From positions 1 through 64,000 of the forward strand of contig CAZRXG010000012.1 in assembly GCA_964603985.1 (NCBI GenBank): a DNA stretch of 64,000 nucleotides, in the 5' to 3' direction. Position numbers and translations under genes: made by a program. Below, in pieces: positions 1-7,254 of this stretch. Positions within the stretch are counted from its first letter, which is position 1. Each line of letters begins with the position of its first letter. This DNA comes from CAZRXG01 sp964603985. GTDB lineage: Bacteria; Chloroflexota; Anaerolineae; Aggregatilineales; UBA3940. The notes below the pieces were generated by a model, which was given only the letters and a program-made list of their open reading frames with translations, made no database searches and was not told the DNA's origin.

Positions 1-643
1 TGGCGGCAATGAGTATCGCCCCTCCAAACTGGAGGATGAGGGTCATGAACAGATATGACATCATATTCGGCGCGATCTCGGTGAAGATGATCTTGCGGGG
101 CTTAAATCCACTCATCCTGGCCAGATCGACGAAATCTCTGGAACGTAATGAAAACGTCTGAGCCCTGATGGCTCTTGCCGCCCAGGGCCAGGCCGTACAG
201 CCGATGAAGACGCTTTCTACCAAAATCCCCCTGACGGTAAGATACGCGGCAATGATCAGGAGCAAGGCCAGCGTTGGAAGGATAAGGACAATGTTTGTGA
301 CCGTGTTGAGTATCTCGTCGACGATGCCACCACGATAACCGGCCGTGAACCCGACAAGGACCCCTATCAGGGTTCCCAGCCCTCCGCCGACAATCCCCAC
401 AAGAAACGTCGCTCTGAGGCCGTACACAAACTGTGCATAAACATCCTGCCCGAATGTGGTGGTCCCAAACCAGAATTCGGATGACGGCGGTTTAGAAACC
501 GGCCCCACGTAATCATCGGGCAAGTAATCGGTAAACCATGGGCCAATAATCGAGAGTACAACGAAGACGAGGAGGACGGCCAGGCCGACCCGCAGCCGGT
601 TATTCCTCAGAGCGAAGTAGAGAAATTCACTTTTCCTTATCAT
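1..643 (-). CDS. ABC transporter permease, DppC/OppC type (3' end outside window)
   Basis: Inner-membrane permease of a peptide/oligosaccharide-type ABC importer. Reading the minus strand from ATG at 643 gives about 214 open codons with no stop before the window edge, so the C-terminus is missing. It begins MIRKSEFLYFALRNNRLRVG, has a first membrane helix near residues 18-38, a periplasmic loop with FGTTTFGQDVYAQ typical of DppC proteins, further hydrophobic segments, and an EAA-type coupling loop (SGFKPRKIIFTEIAPN) near residue 180. The start ATG overlaps the stop of the upstream permease (ATGA), so the two are translationally coupled. Family assignment is firm. The substrate is inferred from the nearby LacI operators and GH130 gene to be a sugar rather than a peptide. 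Confidence 0.9.
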   Translation of the reverse strand, partial: MIRKSEFLYFALRNNRLRVGLAVLLVFVVLSIIGPWFTDYLPDDYVGPVSKPPSSEFWFGTTTFGQDVYAQFVYGLRATFLVGIVGGGLGTLIGVLVGFTAGYRGGIVDEILNTVTNIVLILPTLALLLIIAAYLTVRGILVESVFIGCTAWPWAARAIRAQTFSLRSRDFVDLARMSGFKPRKIIFTEIAPNMMSYLFMTLILQFGGAILIAA

Positions 644-1632
644 GCTGTTTCACCTGTCATCCCGGTTCGCGTTCTCGGATCCACAAGGACGTAAGCGATG
701 TCGATGATGAAGTTGGCGAGCAACACGCCAATGATGATAAAGAGGAAACATCCCTGGAGCAGGAAGTAATCCTGGTTCTGAATAGCCTGAAGGATCAGGT
801 AGCCGATCCCGGGATATGAAAACACAATTTCTGTGGCCAGGGCACCCGCGACGATGATGCCCAGGTCAAGCGCCAGCCCGGTGAGTTGGGGAAGGACCGC
901 GTTTCTGAACGCATATTTTCTGACCAGGCTTCTGGGCGCTCCGAGAGCTTCGAGGTAGTGGGAGTAGTCCGCTTCAAGCTCGTAAATGATCATGTTTCGC
1001 ATGCCAATTGCCCAGCCCCCGAACTTCACCAGGAAGAGGGAGAGGAAGGGTAAGATCCAGTGACTCAAGGCGCTCCCGATAAAGGTCCACGAGAGTGTGG
1101 GCCGCAATGCGTAGCTGTACGCACCTGAAATCGGGAAAATATCCAGAACGATTCCAAACGCCCAGGCCAGCAAGATCCCTAGCCACATGTAGGGAGTCGC
1201 CGTGAGGATATACCCGAGTGGCAACACAGAGTTGTCAAGCCGCTCGTTCCGCGCGGCGTAAGCGCCGAAGTGATTTCCCGCAAACCAGCTCAACAATATC
1301 GCCGGGAGCAGGAGAAAGACGTCATAGGGCACGGCTCGCATGATGATCTTCAGCACCGGCTGCCCGAAAAGAAACACGCTCGTCCCGAGGTCGCCGTGGA
1401 AAAGGGCTTTCCAGAAGTTGAGGTACTGCTGCCAGATGGGCAGATCAAGCCCAAACGCCCGCATGTAATACCCGTACATCGCCGCAGCCCCCTCCGCACG
1501 CATTGAGGCTCTCGACAGCATCGTCTGAACAGGATTGCCGGGCATGAAGCGCGGGATCAACCAGTCTATGGTCACCGCAAGGAAGAACGTGAGGATGTAA
1601 ATGAGTAGTTTTCGCCCGAAATAACGTCTCAT
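640..1632 (-). CDS. ABC transporter permease, DppB/OppB type
   Basis: Inner-membrane permease, 330 residues, normal length for DppB. An N-terminal helix (residues 8-27) is followed by the family's periplasmic region and five more hydrophobic segments. The EAA coupling loop EALGAPRSLVRKYAFRNAVL lies near residue 230, followed by the conserved glycine-rich region ending EIVFSYPGIGYL. A good ribosome site (AAGGAGG) sits just upstream of the ATG. It lies downstream of the binding-protein gene, separated from it by a strong hairpin, and its stop overlaps the next permease start. It should pair with that permease. No ATPase gene is visible in the window; it may follow beyond position 1 or be shared. 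Confidence 0.93.
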   Translation of the reverse strand: MRRYFGRKLLIYILTFFLAVTIDWLIPRFMPGNPVQTMLSRASMRAEGAAAMYGYYMRAFGLDLPIWQQYLNFWKALFHGDLGTSVFLFGQPVLKIIMRAVPYDVFLLLPAILLSWFAGNHFGAYAARNERLDNSVLPLGYILTATPYMWLGILLAWAFGIVLDIFPISGAYSYALRPTLSWTFIGSALSHWILPFLSLFLVKFGGWAIGMRNMIIYELEADYSHYLEALGAPRSLVRKYAFRNAVLPQLTGLALDLGIIVAGALATEIVFSYPGIGYLILQAIQNQDYFLLQGCFLFIIIGVLLANFIIDIAYVLVDPRTRTGMTGETA

Positions 1633-1669
1633 AGTGCCTCCTTCTTGGAAGGAAGTTTCAGAAGAAAAC

Positions 1670-1700
1670 CGCCCCTCCCCTCTGCTAGGGGGGAGGGGCG
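1670..1700 (-). terminator. Hairpin between binding-protein and permease genes
   Basis: Perfect 11-bp stem (1670-1680 pairs with 1690-1700; CGCCCCTCCCC arm) with a 9-nt loop. On the minus strand it is followed by GGTTTTC. It lies between the binding-protein stop and the permease ribosome site. It could act as a partial terminator or a 3' stabiliser, giving more binding protein than permease, as is common in ABC importer operons. Confidence 0.7.
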
Positions 1701-1715
1701 ATTAGATCGATCACA

Positions 1716-3599
1716 CTACTCTGCTGGCACCGGCTCCAAATCGGCGAGCATGAGGATAGCAGTCATGTTCCAGTATCCACGCCAGCTTGTGGGCAGATAG
1801 TGGTTGGCATCCTCCGCCGACGATGGCCAGTTTGTCCAGTACGCAGAACTCACCTGAGACCACATACCATTGTACCACAGAGGTATCAGGGGCATGTCCT
1901 CGAGGTGAATCCTCTGCAACTCGGAGATGATTGCCTTCATCCCCTCGACATCGTCGACCTTGGTCTTGTCAAGCTCGACTACGAGGTCGAAGGCTTCCTG
2001 GTTCTCGTACCGGCCGTAGTTGCCGTCTGTCATCGTGTCCAGGATCGGCTCCTGGAACATCCAGTCGTAGTACGTCCACGGCGTGTTGCTCAACTGCTCT
2101 TCGTTGCTGATCAGCATGTCGAACGTACCGCCGTTGCGCTGGTCCACGTATCCACCGTAGTCCGGGTAGTCCGGCTCAAGGTTGATACCGACGGCCTTAG
2201 CGCCGTTGGAGATGACCTTGATCGACTCCATCCAGTCCGTCCATCCGAACGGAACGATGATCTTCAGCGCGAAGGAAGAGCCATCGGGCGCTTCGACGAA
2301 GTCATCACCATCGATGTCGACGTATCCGGCATCGGCGAGAATGGCCCTGGCTTTGTCCGGATCGTAGCCGAAGCTCAGTTCGTCAACCACGGCCTGATCG
2401 ATGTAGTCGGACCAGGGTGGAAGCATACCGGTCGGGTCGGCAGCCGAGACGATGTTGCCGTAGACCACCTCGACGATCTGGTTTACGTCGACCGCGTAGG
2501 CCATCGCCTTACGGAATGCCGGGTCATCCATCGGGGCCTTGGTGAGGTTCATTAGCAACCAGGCGGTGTTGGCGGAGAGCATGTACGGGGGATCGGGGTA
2601 GTAGGTCGAAAGACCGTAGCCGCCCTCTACCAGCGTTGCGACGCCCGGCAGGAAGTTGTTGCTCAGGTCGAGGCCGCCCTGGAGGGCCAGGCCAAGGGCA
2701 ACGTTGTTGCTGCTGTTGACGATGTCCACGATTCTCTTGGGGGCAACATCCATGCCGAGCAGGTCCTTTGCCCACCAGTTCTCGTTCTTGACCCATACCA
2801 TGCGGTCTTCGCTGTGGGTTTCATACAGGTACGGCCCGGTGCCAACAGGATTTTCGTTGACGCCGGAGGCAACGTCCTCCTCTGTGCTGCCTTCCCAGAG
2901 GTGCTGCGGAACTATCGCCCTGGAGTACAGCCAGTTGCCCCACTCCTGGTAGAGGGGGTCACTGAAGGAGAACTCGACGGTGTAGTCGTCGACCGCCGTG
3001 GCGCTGTCCAGCCAATTCCACAGCGCGTTGTCCTTGGTGCTGGGACCCAACTTGCCAAGCTCAACCGTGAACACGACATCTTCGGCCGTGAACGGCTCGC
3101 CGTCAGACCAGTTGATGCCCTCGCGGAGCTTGACCTGGTACACCGTGTCGCTTGTCCATTCCCCGCTTTCCGCCAGCCAGGGGATGTACTCATTGGTCAG
3201 TGGGTCATACAGGAACAGCGTCTCGTAGCAGAGCCCGATGGTCCCCGTTGCATAACCCCAGTCCACAAAGGGATTCCAGCTCGAAGGCGGACCCCACTGT
3301 GTCCCGCTGGTGTAGAAGGTTTCGCTCCGTTCGTAAGTAACTTCTTCCGGTCCGGCGGCGGCTTCTGCCTCCGCTTCGGCCATAGCGGCCGCTGCTTCAG
3401 CTTTTGCAGCCTCCAGCTCCTCCTGCAGCGCGGCCATTTCCTCTTCGCCGACTGCGCCTTCTTCGGCCTCCTTCAGCTTTGCCTCCAGTTCGGCGATTTT
3501 GGCCTCAGCCTCTTCGGCGGGTGCAGCCGCAGGGGCGCAGGCTGCAAGCAGCATGCTCAGGACTAACAAGACGGACAAAACGATCGTTGCGCGCTTCAT
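1716..3599 (-). CDS. ABC transporter substrate-binding lipoprotein (SBP_bac_5) with coiled-coil stalk
   Basis: Extracytoplasmic solute-binding protein of the Dpp/Opp family (cluster C), about 627 residues. The start at 3599 (MKRATIVLSVLL) is preferred over the ATG two codons upstream (3605), because AAGGAG is 7 nt from it and only 1 nt from the other. The signal peptide ends in a lipobox (LLAAC). Residues about 30-85 are an unusual Glu/Ala/Lys heptad-rich stretch predicted to form a coiled coil, which would hold the binding domain away from the membrane. The rest matches the family: NPF near the start, YETLFLYDP, LREGINWSDGEPFTAEDVVF and PVGTGPY. A CelR-like operator lies in its promoter region. 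Members of this family also carry cello- and manno-oligosaccharides, and sugar is the more likely cargo here. Confidence 0.9.
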   Translation of the reverse strand: MKRATIVLSVLLVLSMLLAACAPAAAPAEEAEAKIAELEAKLKEAEEGAVGEEEMAALQEELEAAKAEAAAAMAEAEAEAAAGPEEVTYERSETFYTSGTQWGPPSSWNPFVDWGYATGTIGLCYETLFLYDPLTNEYIPWLAESGEWTSDTVYQVKLREGINWSDGEPFTAEDVVFTVELGKLGPSTKDNALWNWLDSATAVDDYTVEFSFSDPLYQEWGNWLYSRAIVPQHLWEGSTEEDVASGVNENPVGTGPYLYETHSEDRMVWVKNENWWAKDLLGMDVAPKRIVDIVNSSNNVALGLALQGGLDLSNNFLPGVATLVEGGYGLSTYYPDPPYMLSANTAWLLMNLTKAPMDDPAFRKAMAYAVDVNQIVEVVYGNIVSAADPTGMLPPWSDYIDQAVVDELSFGYDPDKARAILADAGYVDIDGDDFVEAPDGSSFALKIIVPFGWTDWMESIKVISNGAKAVGINLEPDYPDYGGYVDQRNGGTFDMLISNEEQLSNTPWTYYDWMFQEPILDTMTDGNYGRYENQEAFDLVVELDKTKVDDVEGMKAIISELQRIHLEDMPLIPLWYNGMWSQVSSAYWTNWPSSAEDANHYLPTSWRGYWNMTAILMLADLEPVPAE

Positions 3600-3710
3600 C
3601 TTCATACTCCTTTTAAGTTTCCCAAAGTGGTTGGATGGAAGCTAGGTGTTTAGCCGTTGGTTTTTTGCCGATCCTCACCTCCTCCATGCATAAGATTTAT
3701 TGGTCGTTTT

Positions 3711-3724
3711 CGGGAGCGCTCCCA
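3711..3724. promoter_or_regulatory. CelR-like LacI operator upstream of the binding-protein gene
   Basis: CGGGAGCGCTCCCA contains the perfect 12-bp palindrome GGGAGCGCTCCC (3712-3723). It differs at one base from the 14-bp operator TGGGAGCGCTCCCA known for CelR of Thermobifida fusca and relatives. It lies between the LacI gene and the transporter operon, about 110 bp before the binding-protein start. Confidence 0.75.
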
Positions 3725-3770
3725 ATTTTGGGGATAACACTGGATAATTCAAAGGCTGCCCTACCTATCC

Positions 3771-4814
3771 TCACTTCCCTCGCGATGCACCGCAAGAGTC
3801 GCGGATGATTAACTCCGTTTCCATGATGATGCGGCGGGCCGGTTTAATGCCATTCTCGATCAGGTCAATCAAGGTTTCGACAGCCTTGATGCCGAATTCA
3901 ACAACCGGCTGGTGGACTGTGGTCAACGAGTAATTTGAGAGGGTTGCAAGGGGGAGATCGTCAAAACCGACAAAGGCAACGTCGTCGGGAATGCTGAGAC
4001 CGGCATCGCGAACCGCCCGCATGGCACCCACCGCCATTAAGTCGGAAGCGGCAAAGACGGCATCGGGATTGGCGGCTAACAGTTGCTGCATCGCATGATA
4101 ACCACCCATCTCTGTAAAGTCACCTTCGGCGACCAGAGATTCGTCTACGGGCCAACCTTGCTCGTCCAGGGCCTTTAAGTAGCCTGCCTTGCGGTCAAGA
4201 CCTACCGTGCTGTTGTCCGGGCCGGCGATTGTTCCGACGCGCTTATACCCCAACTGGATCAGATGGTTAACCGCGTTATAGGCGGCATTTACGTTGTCAA
4301 CATCAATGTAGCTGACACCATTGGAATGGAACGGGCGACCGGCAATGACGAGCGGTATGTTTGAGTTGACCAGACGGTCGATCAACCGGTCGCCGATATG
4401 GCCGGATTGTACGAGAATCCCATCGAGTAAACCCCTGCGCGATACCCGGGGGAATATCTTCTCCTCGTCCTCTTTGGTGCCGACGAGGAAGAGGGCCAAC
4501 GTGTAGTCGTACTGATTACATGCCTGAGCAATCCCCTGTGTGAGGTGGGGATAGTAGGGATCGATAAAGAAGGAGCTAACACTTCGAGGCAGAACCAGAC
4601 CGATCATCCAGGAACGCTGCGATGCGAGCGTGCGGGCGGCTGCATTAGGGTGGTACCCGGTGCTTTTAATGACCTCCCAAACACGCTTCCGGACCTCTTC
4701 GCGGACGTGCGGGTGATCGTTTACCACGCGCGAAACAGTTGAGCGGGATACCCCAGCCTTTTTCGCGATGTCTTCGAGCGTCAAGTCTGACACTTGGTAG
4801 CTCCGAACAATCAT
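3771..4814 (-). CDS. LacI-family transcriptional regulator, CelR/CebR-like operator specificity
   Basis: DNA-binding repressor, 347 residues. The helix-turn-helix is at residues about 10-35 (LTLEDIAKKAGVSRSTVSRV), then the hinge (YHPNAAARTLASQRS), then a periplasmic-binding-protein-like sugar-sensing domain with the usual SYIDVDNVNAAYNAVNHL, VFAASDLMAVGAMRA and GFDDLPLATL motifs. It is transcribed from its own promoter at 4857-4886 and is followed after 114 bp by the transporter operon. Near-identical operators in front of both units suggest autoregulation and control of the transporter. The inducer is probably a beta-linked disaccharide such as cellobiose or a mannoside; this rests on the operator and the GH130 neighbour. 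Confidence 0.92.
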   Translation of the reverse strand: MIVRSYQVSDLTLEDIAKKAGVSRSTVSRVVNDHPHVREEVRKRVWEVIKSTGYHPNAAARTLASQRSWMIGLVLPRSVSSFFIDPYYPHLTQGIAQACNQYDYTLALFLVGTKEDEEKIFPRVSRRGLLDGILVQSGHIGDRLIDRLVNSNIPLVIAGRPFHSNGVSYIDVDNVNAAYNAVNHLIQLGYKRVGTIAGPDNSTVGLDRKAGYLKALDEQGWPVDESLVAEGDFTEMGGYHAMQQLLAANPDAVFAASDLMAVGAMRAVRDAGLSIPDDVAFVGFDDLPLATLSNYSLTTVHQPVVEFGIKAVETLIDLIENGIKPARRIIMETELIIRDSCGASRGK

Positions 4815-4830
4815 GGTACCGCTCTCAAAA

Positions 4831-4844
4831 TGGGAGCGCTCTCA
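4831..4844. promoter_or_regulatory. CelR-like LacI operator at the LacI promoter
   Basis: TGGGAGCGCTCTCA matches the CelR-type 14-mer at 13 of 14 bases. It lies just downstream of the expected transcription start of the LacI gene (about +7 to +20), a position that would give autorepression. Confidence 0.72.
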
Positions 4845-4856
4845 GTGCCTAAAGGT

Positions 4857-4886
4857 ATTATACACATATTTAGACACAAAAGTCAA
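4857..4886 (-). promoter_or_regulatory. Promoter of the first LacI gene
   Basis: On the minus strand TTGACT (4886-4881) and TATAAT (4862-4857) are separated by 18 bp. The box is followed by the operator at 4844-4831 and then the ATG at 4814. Confidence 0.7.
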
Positions 4887-4927
4887 TCGGGATCTGCGCT
4901 AACCCCGCTCCCCCTGTATATGCTCCC

Positions 4928-5923
4928 CTAAACTTTCGAGTTTGTCTTGATAAATTCAACCACTTCGTCCACATAGGCAAAGGCCAGACAGACAACTGTG
5001 TCGGCCCCACCGTAGTAGATCGCCATGCGCCCGGTTTCCGCATCGGTCAACGCGGCACAGGGAAACGCCACATTCGGAACGTCGCCGACGCGCTCATAGA
5101 GTGCCTGCGGTGCAAGCAGATAAGGCTGGCCGCGATAAATCACTTTCCAGGGCTCGTCCAGATCGAGCAGGGCCGCACCGAAGCTGTAAACGAAGCCATT
5201 GCACGAGGTCAACACCCCGTGGTAGATCAACAGCCAGCCCTCACCGGTTTCGATGGGAATAGGCCCGGCTCCGACCTTGGTTGCCTGCCAGCCGGTGGTG
5301 GTTCCCATCACAAAGCGGTGGCAACCCCAGTGAATCATGTCAGGGCTTTCGCTGTAAAAGATGTCGCCAAAGGGCGTGTGTCCCGTGTCGCTGGGGCGGC
5401 TCAGCATGGCATACTTGCCGTTGATCTTTCGAGGGAAGAGAACGCCGTTGCGGTTGTAGGGCAGAAAGGCGTTCTCCAACTGGTAAAATCGCTCAAAGTC
5501 GTGAGTGTATCCGACGCCGATGGTCGGCCCGTGATACCCGTTGCACCAGGTCACATAATACCGGTCTTCGACCCAGCAGACGCGCGGGTCATAGTGATGT
5601 TCGAATGGTTTGAGCTCGGGGACATCGGTGATGAAGCTGATAGGCTCTTCGGCGATTTCCCAGTCTATGCCGTCCCCGCTCCTGCCGCTGTGAACCCGCA
5701 GCTCGCGTTTCTTGTTATCCACACGAAAGACCCCGGCGAATCCGTCCTCGAAAGGGACAACGGCGCTGTTGAAAATGCTGTTCGAGCGGGGGAGCAGGTC
5801 GTGTGGGATGATGGGATTGCGGCTTGATCGCCATACCACGTCACTGTAGTCCTGTGGTTTCTCCTCCCAGGGGATGTTGGGTAAAGCCGAACCTACGATT
5901 GTTGCCACCGTGTTATCTCCCAC
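4928..5923 (-). CDS. GH130-family glycoside phosphorylase/hydrolase (beta-mannoside)
   Basis: Cytoplasmic carbohydrate-active enzyme of 331 residues with the five-bladed beta-propeller family pattern. Visible features are NPIIPHDLLPRSNSIFNSAV, FAGVFRVDNKKRELRVHSGR, DGIDWEI, HHYDPRVCWVEDRYYVTWC (the DPR motif includes the family's catalytic Asp), and a C-terminal IYYGGADTVVCLAFA, the usual ending of GH130 proteins. The pattern is closest to 4-O-beta-mannosyl-glucose phosphorylases, which split mannosyl-glucose with phosphate. No signal peptide is seen. The start is GTG with a weak ribosome site. It lies 51 bp after a LacI gene on the same strand and probably forms an operon with it. Exact linkage specificity cannot be read from sequence. 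Confidence 0.82.
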   Translation of the reverse strand: MGDNTVATIVGSALPNIPWEEKPQDYSDVVWRSSRNPIIPHDLLPRSNSIFNSAVVPFEDGFAGVFRVDNKKRELRVHSGRSGDGIDWEIAEEPISFITDVPELKPFEHHYDPRVCWVEDRYYVTWCNGYHGPTIGVGYTHDFERFYQLENAFLPYNRNGVLFPRKINGKYAMLSRPSDTGHTPFGDIFYSESPDMIHWGCHRFVMGTTTGWQATKVGAGPIPIETGEGWLLIYHGVLTSCNGFVYSFGAALLDLDEPWKVIYRGQPYLLAPQALYERVGDVPNVAFPCAALTDAETGRMAIYYGGADTVVCLAFAYVDEVVEFIKTNSKV

Positions 5924-5974
5924 ATCAACCGTCTGCTGCTCGTATGATAGTGCTACGGGGCCTCTGGCCCTCGG

Positions 5975-7009
5975 CTAGATCGTGCGAACCGAATTCCGCT
6001 CGACCAGGCGCGGACAGACGACAGCCTTCACCGGGCTGGATTCGGGATACTCGGCCCGGTTGACGAGCAACTGCACGGCCAGCCTTCCCATCCCGATCTT
6101 GTCCACGTGTATGGTGGTCAAGGACGGTGAAACGCAGCCTGCCAGGTCGATGTTGTCGAAACCCACAACGGAGAGATCGTCGGGCACCCGTCGCCCAAGA
6201 TCGCGCGCCACCTCCATGGCCGTGATGGCGACCTCATCGTTTACGCCGAATAACGCTGTGATCTGAGGGGTACGCTGTAGCAGGGCCGTCGTTGCCTCAA
6301 CGATCTCTTCGGTGTTGACGATGTGACATTCCGCAATGTAGTGCTCAGAAATGTCGTGATCACCGAGCGCCTTCTCGTAGCCGTTTCGGCGCTCCTCGAT
6401 GCTGGGATAGGCATTCGGGTGGCTGCCGACGAGACCGATGTGCCGGTGGCCGTGCCGGATCAAATGCGTGACGGCCTGATAAGCTCCTGCAAAGTTGTCG
6501 GACACGATGGCATCGTACACGTCCGACCTGGCATAGGCATCCACCAGGATGATAGGTGCCGAACGACGATCAACAACCTGGATCAGTGCCTCATTCAGGA
6601 ACGCTCCCACGAGCAGAATCCCATCGGCTGAGTCCTCCTCGACCAGTATGCGAGGTAACTCCAGGGGATAGCTATCCTCATCGACCGTCAAGGTCGCATA
6701 GAGCAAGTTCACGTGCTGGCGGCGGCAGGCCATTTCGATGCCAGCCACCACGTGCGAGTAGAACTTGTTCGGTTGCGGGACGTAGTCTGGATCGGCTTTC
6801 AGGATCAGGCCCACATTCGTCAATGCAGGTGTGTAGGGTGAGGTCAGTTTTTTGGGGATGTAGCCGAGATCCCTGGCTACTTCCAGGACCCGCTCTCGCG
6901 TGTCAGGGCCGACGCCTGGTTTGTCCCGCAAAACCAGCGAGACCGTGGACAGGGACACACCGCTTTGTTCGGCTATCTGGGCCATCGTGATCCGTTCATT
7001 CGATGGCAC
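5975..7009 (-). CDS. LacI-family transcriptional regulator
   Basis: Repressor of 344 residues. The helix-turn-helix is at residues about 7-30 (ITMAQIAEQSGVSLSTVSLV), then the hinge (LGYIPKKLTSPY), then a sugar-sensing domain with AIVSDNFAGAYQAVTHLI, ALFGVNDEVAITAM and VVGFDNIDLAGCVSPSLTTI. It is the first gene of a likely two-gene operon with the GH130 gene. A perfect inverted repeat upstream (7035-7057) is the likely operator. It is only distantly similar to the first LacI protein and has a different predicted operator, so the two probably sense different sugars. Confidence 0.92.
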   Translation of the reverse strand: MPSNERITMAQIAEQSGVSLSTVSLVLRDKPGVGPDTRERVLEVARDLGYIPKKLTSPYTPALTNVGLILKADPDYVPQPNKFYSHVVAGIEMACRRQHVNLLYATLTVDEDSYPLELPRILVEEDSADGILLVGAFLNEALIQVVDRRSAPIILVDAYARSDVYDAIVSDNFAGAYQAVTHLIRHGHRHIGLVGSHPNAYPSIEERRNGYEKALGDHDISEHYIAECHIVNTEEIVEATTALLQRTPQITALFGVNDEVAITAMEVARDLGRRVPDDLSVVGFDNIDLAGCVSPSLTTIHVDKIGMGRLAVQLLVNRAEYPESSPVKAVVCPRLVERNSVRTI

Positions 7010-7034
7010 GTCAATCTCCCGGCCTGGCTCAAGT

Positions 7035-7057
7035 CTTTAGTAAAATTCTTACTAAAG
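7035..7057. promoter_or_regulatory. Inverted repeat, likely operator of the second LacI regulator
   Basis: Perfect 9-bp arms CTTTAGTAA (7035-7043) and TTACTAAAG (7049-7057) with a 5-bp spacer, about 25 bp before the LacI start codon. Size, symmetry and position suit a LacI-family operator. Confidence 0.65.
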
Positions 7058-7254
7058 TATATTGCAACTCTGCGGAGGCTGTCAAGGGCGAATTGCCTCA
7101 CTAAGAATCTAACTGTATTGAGGCAACGCGCCCCCGGCATGGGCAGGCATACTCGATAGTGGGTTAGCTGCACGCTATAATGTGATAACGTCTGTGACCG
7201 GTGGGTGGGAGGCCAACGTCACAGAAGACATGGTCAACCAGGAGAGGACAGACA

